Made by a program: the position numbers and the translations under genes
Part shown: positions 22,801 through 34,251 of the stretch, in pieces
How positions within the stretch are numbered: position 1 is the stretch's first letter
How the letters are laid out: each line of letters starts with the position of its first letter
Assembly: GCF_949628265.1 (NCBI RefSeq)
Contig: NC_088790.1
Span: 23,440,545 to 23,504,544 of the forward strand
From: Cloeon dipterum
Taxonomy: Eukaryota; Arthropoda; Insecta; Ephemeroptera; Baetidae
Direction of reading: 5' to 3'
Length of the DNA: 64,000 nucleotides
Notes under the pieces: model-generated
The model's database searches: none
The model's input: only the letters and a program-made list of their open reading frames with translations
What the model was told of the DNA's origin: nothing

Positions 22801-25800
22801 GTGAGTTTCCGATAAAGCACGGCCGGTCGCGGCAGCGGCGGAGGGACGGCACGGAGAGAGATCAAACAGTACTGAACCTACTTTTCGGCTCAAATGAGAA
22901 GAAGAGGCATATTTTCTCCTTTTCGAGCAGCAAAAAGGACGCCGCACCTGTTTCTTGTGCGCCGGGTGAATTTAGGAGGTCAAAGAACACATTTCGCCAA
23001 AAGGGAATCCACTCGGTGCGAGTGAGCGAGACAAAAATGTATAAAAATTATGCGCGCCGCATGTACCCCTGCGAGCTGGCTGCGGCTGGACGGTCGCACC
23101 GAGAAAACAGCAAAATACTTGACTGCTCTTTAAATGCTTCAAATAAATTTATTCCGGTCCATTTAAGGCCGCGCGCGCATCACCGCCACCGAGAAAGACA
23201 CGCACTGCACAATAGAAAGACTTACTTATTTTTTCATGTGCGCGCACGTACCTGCCGCTTTTTAAATGTAGTAGTAAAAACACGTCATTAAAAGTCGGAT
23301 TTCAGCCTCGACTATAAACGGATTAGACACAAACTTTTATGGCCAAACAGTGAATGGAACTTTTAATTGGATAAAAGTCAAAACACCTTCTAGCAAATTG
23401 CCTAGTTTGCAATAAAATAAAATTAAATAAAGAGAGTTGTTGTTAATTTGGCATTCTTGCGGTGACATAAAACACCAAGCACGCACCGATCGCAAAGGTT
23501 TTATGTCGTTCTCTTTCCCTTCTAATTGCTGCATAAATTACAACTGCTCTCTTTGGAATTTACTAAGCCTCCCTTGTTCGCCAAATTTGAACACTGGTCC
23601 TCGGGAAAGTCACAGCATATTTGAATTGAAAATTAGGGCACGTACCTTCTAGAAATTTTTGCAGGCCAGTAGGTTATTTAAATTTATTTTTTTAACAGTT
23701 GCTTGCGTTTAAACAAAATAATTAATCTTTGATATAGGGTCCAGTTTCAGCTGATTCTGATTGCATTGAAAGAGATTCTGATTTTTGAATAATTCGGATA
23801 ATATATTCTACATTACACAAAAAAATGAGGAGTAAAAATTTAAATCATGGCAATTTGCAAAATTAAAAGCCCTTGGAAGTATTTTTATGGCTGAGTTTGA
23901 TTCCTGTCGTTGAGATCTACCCAATATTGTATATATTTTTACTGCCACGCAGTGTGAGATAAATATGTATAGTTTCAACTGGCTTTTCTAAATTTTATGT
24001 TTCAAGAATAATTGAATTAATTAATTAAAACATAACAAAGTAATCAATTACCTTTTTTAGAGAATTTTCTTGAGAAAAAAATTGATTCCAATTTGAATGG
24101 ACTAATGAATAAACCACGTTCTGCTTCCTGTTCGCAGTCCTTTTTCGGACGATCATACAACAACCTGTCGAGCATAACCGACTGCAAGAACGGCGGGCGG
24201 TGCGTGATCAACAAGAAGAATCGCACCTCGTGCAAGGCGTGCCGGCTGCGCAAGTGCTTGGAGGTGGGCATGTCCAAGAGCGGCTCTCGCTACGGACGCC
24301 GCTCCAACTGGTTCAAGATCCACTGCTTGCTTCAGGAGCAGGCCACGGCGGCCGCGGCCGCCCGCCAGCACCACCAACAACAACAACAATTAGGAGGAAA
24401 GTCTCCGACGCCGTCACCGCCGCTCGACCATCACGGACGGCTGCACCATCGCGACCGAGCACCCTCCGCAAATTCCTCACCGGAGAGTCTACTGTCCGAC
24501 ACGAGTATCGATGCCACCGACTACCACCCTTTCCTACCCTTCCTGCAGCCATCGCATCTAGCCGCTTTTGCCGTACAAAGGTGAGAGATATAATTGTTTT
24601 TTTTTAAATATAATTTTTTATTATATTGTACTTATTTAAACCGTGCTTGGCTAGCGTCTTCATACATTAAGGGTAATTAAATCTTAACGTTTAACTATGA
24701 TCAGAAGAAAACGCTGGAAAATAAATTTTGGTCGGAGAGATTTGAGTTTTTTTTGTCGTATTCATCAGGTTTTGCGAAAGAATTTGTGGAAACCAGGGTG
24801 AAATCTGGAAAAAAAACTGGCGAGTTAAAGTTCCCAAAAGCATGAATATCTCGAATTGTAGTGAAATCTACAATCTTTGCGCCAAACGATGCCAAATTAG
24901 ACAGCAAAAAATATTTAAATTTTCATTTTAATGTAAAATAAATTTTATTTGTTTTAAATTCGATTTTTCTTTAAAATGGCCCTTCTGATTTTGTACAAAG
25001 TATGGGACAAAATGTTGCCTCAAGTGTGTATAGTATTCACTGAATTTTCGGGATGGAAAAACGTGCAGTTTTTGAGATACAGAAAGTTAAAAATTGATAT
25101 TTTTAGTTCAAGTAAAAAATCAAAATTGCATGATCGGTTGATTTTTACCCTGGGAACATACTTTGGTTTATCCCTGAGGTCAGAAAACTCCATAAGAAAT
25201 CGAACCCTGGCGTTTGGGTAGCCCTCGAGCGATCAATATTATTAAATTCCCATACAAAGCCACCTCAACGATGCCTGACGGCAATGTTTTGGTTCGGTCT
25301 ACAAGATTTGCACACCGTTGGAAAGGCCAAGTCAAGAGCTTTCAGAAAATGTGCAATTTGACCTTCAGTCCACCTTACGGATGCTTAAGGAAGAGATTTG
25401 GGCACATTAGGGCGTTTCCTGATCATCCTGGTAGCTTTCCAAATGGTCAAATTGAACATATTCTGATAGCTCTCGGCTTGGCCGTCCCAATGGTGTGAAA
25501 ATCTTGCCGATCGAACCTATACAGAGCCCGTCAGGCGTCGTTAAAGTGGCTCCTTAATGGACTTAGATTAATATCGATCCTCGGGGGCGGCCCTGACGCC
25601 AGGGTTCAATTTCTAACTTGTTTTGGTGGTCTTGTGACCTCAGGGTTGACCCAAAGCATAATTGAAGGGGAAAATTAACTTATTATCATATATGCAATTT
25701 TTATTTTTCTCCTATTCCCCTGAACTAAAAAATACCGATTTTTCAACCTTTAATATAGGCTTCTGTATCTCGAAATATGTATGCGCAGGTTTCTCCATCC

Positions 25801-26572
25801 CAAAAATACTAGGAAAACTATTCAAACTTGGGGTCAACATTTTGTCCCATACTTGGAAAAAAACCCTTCTTGAGAATAATCAAATTTTAAAAATAAATTT
25901 AAAAATTACTCGGATTTGAAATTTTTAAAAACCACACATTAAAATGAAGTAACAACACAAATTGCAGACTATATCAAATCTCTCTAAACAATTCAAGAAA
26001 CTGATGCTGATTTATAAAAATACATTTTAATTTAGGAAATGAAATTTATATTTTTAATAGTATCGTAGCTGAATTTTCAAAATAATCACGTGGAACTAAT
26101 TAATTTTTACAACTGTGTTCCAAATATTAGTTTAGCCCTCACAAATTGTAAATGTATATCGTCTAATGGGCTGCTTATTAAAAAGAGAGTATGTTTGAAC
26201 GCCCTCCCGCCTCATCGATCATCCGCCTGTGTCACAGTTCGTTGCCGATCGATTAATTAATCAATTTCCAGATCGCTGCTGCCTCCGTTCCTGCTACCGG
26301 AGAGCATCAAGAGCGGCAGTCAGTTGCTGATGAGCATGGGAAATAGAGACCTGAGCAGAACGACCTGCGCAGATGAGTCGGACCAGGCGATTGATCTCTC
26401 TGTCAAACGAGACACTAATAAGCGGCGCTGCGTGGACTTTGAGGACGAGGACGATGAGGACGACGAGAGCGAATTGGTGGTAGACGAGCAGGAAATCAGG
26501 TGCTTACCAAAGGAGTCGAAGACCCTGACGCCGCCAGCCACACCGCTCGACCTCTCAAGGGTGGAGGCCTGA
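19805..26572 (+). CDS. Knirps/eagle-family nuclear receptor (NR0A), three coding exons
   Basis: Join 19805-19882, 24138-24580, 26272-26572, giving 273 residues. The product should be a nuclear, DNA-binding transcriptional repressor. Residues 4-66 form the two-module C4 zinc finger (C5, C8, C22, C25; C42, C48, C58, C61), with P-box CEGCKS. Residues 71-93 are the basic extension shared by the insect Knirps, Knirps-like and Eagle proteins ([19 protein letters not shown]). No ligand-binding domain follows, as is typical for this group. The tail has Ala, His and Gln runs (95-111), a Ser/Pro region, an acidic stretch (229-241), and two CtBP-type motifs: AIDLSVK (213-219) and PLDLS (265-269). Intron phases are 0 and 2. 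The second finger ([16 protein letters not shown]) looks closer to Eagle than to Knirps, but orthology is not settled. It is shorter than the fly proteins. Confidence 0.9.
19883..24137 (+). other. Knirps-family intron 1 (4.3 kb)
   Basis: A long phase-0 intron that splits the P-box codons K26 and S27. It is mostly AT-rich with three G+C-richer islands at about 20040-20680, 21000-21220 and 22620-23300. The last is CpG-rich and contains AGGTCAAAGAACA near 22977, a DR1-like sequence. It may hold enhancers or an internal promoter. No coding sequence recognised. Confidence 0.6.
24138..24580 (+). CDS. Knirps-family exon 2 (second zinc module, family box, low-complexity region)
   Basis: Begins after TTCGCAG and ends ...CAAAG|GTGAGA. 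Encodes residues 27-173 plus two bases of codon 174. Confidence 0.9.
24953..25895. repeat. Long imperfect palindrome (foldback) in knirps-family intron 2
   Basis: The left arm (about 24953-25363) and right arm (about 25445-25895) are diverged reverse complements around a centre near 25400-25430. Matching landmarks include a 20-base identical block at 24998-25017 versus 25835-25854, a CCCTGAGGTCA block, a GAACCCTGGCGT block, a GCCTGACGG block and a CAATTTGACC block. It could be an old foldback transposon or a source of hairpin RNA. The open frame at 25214-25498 is probably incidental. Confidence 0.75.
26272..26572 (+). CDS. Knirps-family exon 3 (repressor tail and stop)
   Basis: Begins after TTTCCAG and encodes residues 174-273 with both CtBP-type motifs and the acidic run, then TGA. 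AATAAA occurs at 26760-26765 and 26861-26866. Confidence 0.8.
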
Positions 26573-26759
26573 TCTATGTTATTTATTTTTAGTAAATAAT
26601 TATTTCAAACTCTCGTCCTCGCTAAGGAGAGTAAAGCTTAATTGACTCTCCTTAGTCCTCTCATTTTCTTAGGCCAGTATATATGATGTGTTTGAGTGTT
26701 GTTGATATTACATTAGTGTGATACTCACTGCGAGAATTTAGCAAAAACAGGGGAAGTGC

Positions 26760-26866
26760 AATAAATCAATCGAAATAATATTGTTCGTCGAACATGTAGT
26801 CAAAGTGAGTTCACCACTATAAAAAAACATTATACATATATTGTCAATGCAATATTTTTTAATAAA
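26760..26866 (+). terminator. Candidate polyadenylation signals of the knirps-family gene
   Basis: AATAAA at 26760-26765 and again at 26861-26866 lie 188 and 289 bases after the stop codon. Which is used cannot be told. Confidence 0.4.
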
Positions 26867-28345
26867 AGTATGAAACGTGTATATCAAATCTTCTGTTTTT
26901 TTCCACCCGCCCCAGATATTTACAGTGAAATAAAAAATTTATTGAGGTCTTCCCTCTGTTGCAAGAATTATTTTCTTTCGAATTGTGTCGCGTCCGTTTA
27001 TTTTGGCTCATTAAACAATGTGTTGTGTCCGTTGTGTGTGGTATTTTGTCATTGTTGTAGACTGGATGCAAGTGCATATCCCTACAAATTCATTCAATTG
27101 CCGTGCGTATTTGAAACAGTCTAGTCCTCACAAGGAACCACCACATAAATTACGAAATTAAACTTTGTCCCTCAGAGAGTAATGATATTCAAAGAAAGTG
27201 ATCTAACACCATAGGTGAGCTTATAAAGTTTCTGAAAAGGAATATTTTATAAATAGGCATTTTTGTCCTGCGAATTTGAAATTTAGTATGCTGAGAGTCT
27301 CCTTCACGAGACAAATCAAACGATGTTTTGTTTTTTTACTCAATTAAAGATATTTTATTGTGGATAACTTCCAAATTATTCATGTACAGAAATTAATTTT
27401 AAATTTTAATATTTCCCAAGAATTATAATTTAATTTGTTTATTTCCTAAATGGGCTCAAATATAGCAAAAAAATACTAAGACTATTGAGCCACGTTTAAA
27501 ATCGACTGGATTTACAAGAAAAAGCATTATTTAAAATATAAAACTCATAATTTTCTACTTAAACGATACATTTGTTTTGAAAATATCAACTGCTGATCTG
27601 AGATTTTGGAAAATGTAATTTTCAATCCTGTTGGTTGTAAAATGAAAAAAGCCGTTTTTTTATCACGGAATCTTATTATTGTTAGTTATAAGGTGTCAAC
27701 ACTCAAGTTTGGTTTTCCACATCATGAAAGAAACGGAATTCATCATCGTTTCCCAAAAACGTCCTCCTTTATTTCTCCGACAAGTTTCGGCGTCTTAGTG
27801 AAGCCCGGTTTTATTATAACTATCGCAATACGCATTAGTATCAAATCAGATCAAAGACTTGTTTGAGGAATAAAGAAAGTTTTTTAGCAACGAGGATGAA
27901 GTCTGATTTGTCTTTCATAATATGGATGTCACAGATGTGGTTGTTCACATTTATAAGAAAAATGGATAGAAAAGAAACTTAATAAATTTGCTTGAGTTGT
28001 CTAAAATGATGCCAAAAACCGTTTAAATCCCCAACCCAAGTAGAAAAAATTTTGTGTGAGGTTTCTGCCTGTAAATTTAAAAGAATTATCCGGCTAAAAT
28101 TGTTATTTAATACTCTTGCATACTTGCAATATTTGTAGCATCTTTTAAACAATGGTGATGCTGCGGGGCCCCTTAAATATCAACGGTCCGCATTGAATCT
28201 AGAAAAATTTGAGTTTTGAAAATATTTCAACCTGCGCCTCTTCATTTCTTAATTTTCTTACTTATACAAATAATAGAAAATAACAAAAGGAAGATGGCCT
28301 AAGTATGTATTACCCAGTCTTTTGTTACAGTTACTCAACAAGGCG
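26867..28345. other. Intergenic AT-rich stretch
   Basis: Lies between the convergent knirps-family and E2 genes. No gene is supported. It contains the inverted Penelope-like pair at 27739-27912. Confidence 0.4.
27739..27912. mobile_element. Head-to-head pair of Penelope-like terminal fragments
   Basis: On the minus strand, 27806-27739 reads GCCGAAACTTGTCGGAGAAA then TAAAGGAGGACG and an ACGATGATGAATTC block. On the plus strand, 27850-27912 reads AGACTTGTTTGAGGAATAAA then GAAAG and ACGAGGATGAAGTCTG. They are the same unit in opposite orientation and relate to 15212-15295. No reverse transcriptase remains. Confidence 0.4.
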
Positions 28346-28481
28346 CCCTGGTCCCGGCAAACTTGCGTAACTTTCAACAACCAAACGCGAATTTTCTTGT
28401 CGCAAGAAAAGGTCAACAATCAATTCGACAACGAACATTTGGGTGTTTGTTCAACGTTACGCAATTTTACCGGGACCACGA
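28346..28481. mobile_element. Miniature inverted-repeat element, copy 1
   Basis: About 130 bases with ~30-base imperfect terminal inverted repeats: CCTGGTCCCGGCAAAC... on the left and ...ACCGGGACCA on the right. The inner sequence includes a TTTTCTTGTCGCAAGAAAA palindrome. A second copy is at 13235-13361. No clear target duplication was found. Confidence 0.65.
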
Positions 28482-28677
28482 TGAAGGGATGTTTTATGTG
28501 CACAGCAGGCATTCTGCGCCTGTATGTGTGTGCACTAAATAAGTGCAATATATTATATAGAGCAGCCTTGAAGATTTCGTTTCTAAATTCTATTACTGTC
28601 ACGTGCAATGTTTATTTCTCATCGAGTTAAGCAAAATAAAAAAAAATTGACAAGGATACTTTTCAGTTGTTCTGTCA

Positions 28678-28683
28678 TTTATT
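28678..28683 (-). terminator. Candidate polyadenylation signal of the UBE2E gene
   Basis: TTTATT on the + strand (AATAAA on the minus strand) about 720 bases beyond the stop codon. The intervening 28684-29401 is probably 3' UTR and shows no other gene. Confidence 0.35.
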
Positions 28684-29401
28684 ATTAAGCAAATGTACAA
28701 CAGTAGCCACATAGAATTCCTTTCAAACACATACAGAGAAAATCGGGGGTTCGACAGTTTGACGAATTGCATGTGACATAAAATAAAGATATTGGTACGA
28801 GTACAAAAAGAAAATAAATGCCGTAGGATTACAGTTTAGCAATTTGACACTTTCAAGTTCTCGTATAGATCAGGGACGACTTTGCGCGCGGGTTTCTTTC
28901 TTACTTTCTTAAATTGATCAAGTTAATCGTCTAGAGTGTGTGACGACATCAAGATTGCAAAATCAGTAGTAGCTTAAAATCGGCGCCACTTCTGCCTGCG
29001 TGGATTTATTTCAGACATTAGCTGCTGCATTTCTGTGTACAGTGTCCTGCTCTTCTGCTCGAATTAAATTTCAATCAGCTGTCACGACTGTAGGAACACA
29101 TCACTACTCTAAAATTAGAACTGCTGGAGATGGAAGCATTCAGAGAAGCAAAACCTGTCCAGTGCACTCACAATCAATGAATAATTGTCTTTCGTCCAAT
29201 CTCGCTTCTTCACATTCGCATGAATCGGTTTAGAGACACGGGCCTTCGCTCACAACCAGACTATTTCAAACAAAAAACTGCGGCCATTTTCTTCTGGCGG
29301 CAACAGTGGATAGTGATTGATGGGGGAGCCTATTCTTTCTTTCTTTCTTTCTTGTAATACACAAAATAATACCAGATTCACGCTCGCGGGGGCGCGTCCA
29401 C

Positions 29402-31426
<2,025 letters not shown>

Positions 31427-32049
31427 TTCTGGAATAAACAAAAGCCACTATTTATAGTGTTGTTCACTGTTGGTTTTCTATTAGGAAACAACATCGTTTT
31501 TATTTCAACAATAAATACATTTTAGAAATATATATTACGTACTTACTTGTTAGTTTTCAAAATAATCGCTTACAATTAGAGACTTGAGAGTTACTTATAA
31601 ATTGAATAGGATTACTCGCAATTCGTTTCATTTTATTTGAAGGACATGGAAAGTCAAATTCTAAGCGCAAAACAGTATAAATCAAAGAGTCAAAAGAGGG
31701 AATAATTATCAGGAAAATGATTTAATTTTAAAATCAAGGAACATTTTCATTAAAATTTGAATGACATAAACGGTCAATGACGATAAATTGTTTATTTAAT
31801 CAATGGCGTATTTTAAAGAGTAAATTTAATATAAGAGTTTGAAACTAAGTAATTGGTGGTCTCCATTTTTTAAGTGGTTTTGAGCGTCTATGTAAGATGC
31901 GAGCAAGAACTGCATAGTGAAAAAAACAGCTAAATGATACCGTTTTCTAAACTATTTAATCATAAAAAGAGCAAATACCGTTTTGAAGAAAACCAAAAAT
32001 TTTCTTGGAAAAATTCTTGATATCCGAAAATTTCAATAAAGAATCACTA

Positions 32050-32690
32050 ATCAGTCTTTGTGACAGTCGTCCGCCCTTTTGCCGAACCCTACTATAAACG
32101 CACGTAGGCCTGAAAAATCTGGCGAAATTCGCGTCCGAACGGCCGTCCGGGCTGACGGCTGGCCGAAAGCGAGCGGAAAATCTAATTTCCGCCGCGAGTC
32201 AATCAATTCGGCTGGGGAAATTCGAGCCGAAAGTCGATCGGTTGTTGACAAACAACATGACATCCTCCATTTTGGTTCGATCCTTGGCCGAAGCAGAATT
32301 TTGAGGGGAACCGCTTGGTGCGGCCACGTCCGGGTGGCCGTGGAGCCGCACCGGCCCTCGAGCACGACCTGGCCGCCTCCGGCCTGGCGCGACAGGGTTC
32401 GTGCAGTCCCGGGAAAAGGAAAAAAGGGCAGAATTACCTCAGTGAGAGTTAATGGACATGAGCGACGCTTCACTCGCAGTGCCGCCGCGGCACCGGCGTC
32501 AATTTAGACACGCTCGACGTCGCTCGCCGAATCTTTCAATCGGAGCCGACGCTTCGATAGATTCGGCCCTCGATTCACCGACACTTCTGCTAACAATCCG
32601 ACGACTTCTACCTCCGCAAATTACGATTTTCCGGCTGAGGCAGTGCGATGAAAATACTCGAGTTCGTCGGGATTAGAGAACTTGCGCACG
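32050..32690 (-). promoter_or_regulatory. Candidate promoter and 5' UTR of the UBE2E gene
   Basis: A CpG-rich island upstream of the UBE2E start. On the minus strand a donor ACTGAG|GTAATT occurs near 32437, which could pair with the acceptor just before the start codon (about 1 kb intron). Opposed overlapping open frames are present on both strands and are not credible proteins. Confidence 0.35.
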
Positions 32691-34044
32691 CTGGTCGTCA
32701 TTTGTTTTTCAGCCGCGATTGGCGCTTCCGACGCGCTACTACCATCTCAAACATTACAAAACGCTAAAAAGAAAGGGAAAGGGAGACCAGCTTAACGCAC
32801 GATTCACGGCCACTCAAGTGGATATAGCTCGCGGGAAATTTATTTCTTCTTAATTTAAAAGTCTCTAGAAATCGAAAACTCGTCCGCGCTCGTGGGTTTA
32901 CAAAAGAATTTTCCCATGAAATGACAATGTTAAATTGTGATGTCCCGACTCCCTATCGTGAAAATCATGATAAATATCATAAATATTTTTAAAAATTAGG
33001 GAAATTTAGCTCATAGTTCGCACACTGTTGGATAGTGCGATGAGAGGAATCGAAAATCTTGGACAAGCCTTGTTAAAATAGAAGAACAACTACTGTTCCT
33101 CGGACATCCCGGCCGATGATTTTTTTTATTTTTTGTGGGATTCAATCACAAATAGAATTTTGCTAGAGCTATATTATAGCAATGCAAAATTTTACATTTA
33201 ATATTATTTGTATTGGACTACAAATATCCAAATTAAGCTGATAGCTGTGTGAATTTAAAAAAAATTGGAAAAATCACAGGTTTAGCAAACTTTAGTGTAG
33301 TAAAAGCAAATGAGACAAAATTTATTTCCATAAATATGAGAGTTGAAATCTGAACAAAATACAAGTAGCATAATTATATACACTATGAATTAATGTCTCA
33401 AAAAATAATTTAAAATGCTGCCATATAATTCTTAAAACTGCCTTACTGATTTTCAAACTTCTAACACTTTTAATATGCTTGTGAAGCCCCGTTGTCCACC
33501 TGAACAAGAATCTTGTGTTCAATTTAAAATAAAACAACGTTTTGTCAATTTTCGTCAATCATATAACAGTGATATAATTTTGGATTTTCCATTTTACGAC
33601 TTGTAATATTTGCATCAACAAAAATTACTGTTATATCCACAATCTTGTGCACATATATATAATTCCATTTCCAGCTCACATAATAATATGAATACACATT
33701 TCATTTACAACAGTTAGTGATATGTTTTTCAAAGAGGTATTGCCAAGACAATTTATTTGCAATTAGCCAGTGCAATAAACGTCTCAAAAACAATTAAAAT
33801 ATAATTATCTTGTTGAACAATATACAATCACATACGTTTGCAACTTTCCTCTATATGTCGAATTTCATTTTATTGCTTCAATTCATCTAACATTGATAAA
33901 TATTTCGCGGTTTTCGCGTTGTGTGCCTCAAAGCCAGCTCTGCTCTCTCTATAACGACCGATTACATACTTTTAATCCTTTCCTTTACATTTCTATAACT
34001 CTCTGCTGTGTTATATTGATATAACAACTCGTATATTATATATT
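32691..34044. other. Intergenic stretch and ChAT 3' UTR
   Basis: AT-rich. AATAAA on the minus strand occurs at 33869-33874 and 33752-33757, about 170 and 290 bases beyond the ChAT stop, so the ChAT 3' UTR probably ends near there. No gene is supported between these and the UBE2E promoter. Confidence 0.4.
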
Positions 34045-34251
34045 TTACTTGATCCTGGTGGATAGCAAGCGCTGCATGCTGAGTAAACTCTTCTCTAAGC
34101 TGTTGGCGAATTTCCACGTGCTGGTCGACTCGCACGAGATGAATGCTGACAAGCAGAACGTGATGCTGTCTTTCCGAGGGTTGTACGACGCTCCGTATCC
34201 GTCCGGCACCACTGGTCCATAACCCATGAAACTGTCACTCACCGTTCCCAC
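34045..34251 (-). CDS. ChAT: ChAT exon 12 (C-terminus)
   Basis: Residues 735-802: [20 protein letters not shown] and the final helix, ending TAA. Confidence 0.93.
   Translation of the reverse strand: MGTVSDSFMGYGPVVPDGYGASYNPRKDSITFCLSAFISCESTSTWKFANSLEKSLLSMQRLLSTRIK

Noticed and set aside
24153..24389. Minus-strand open frames over knirps-family exon 2
   Set aside because: They mirror the zinc-finger exon and have Leu/Ala/Arg-biased composition. Splice sites support the plus strand.
25214..25498. 94-codon frame in the foldback as a transposase remnant
   Set aside because: The segment is explained by the palindrome, and the frame shows no transposase motif.
32079..32507. Plus-strand 142-codon frame opposite a 140-codon minus frame
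   Set aside because: Both are products of a CpG island without stops. The region fits a promoter and 5' UTR of the UBE2E gene.
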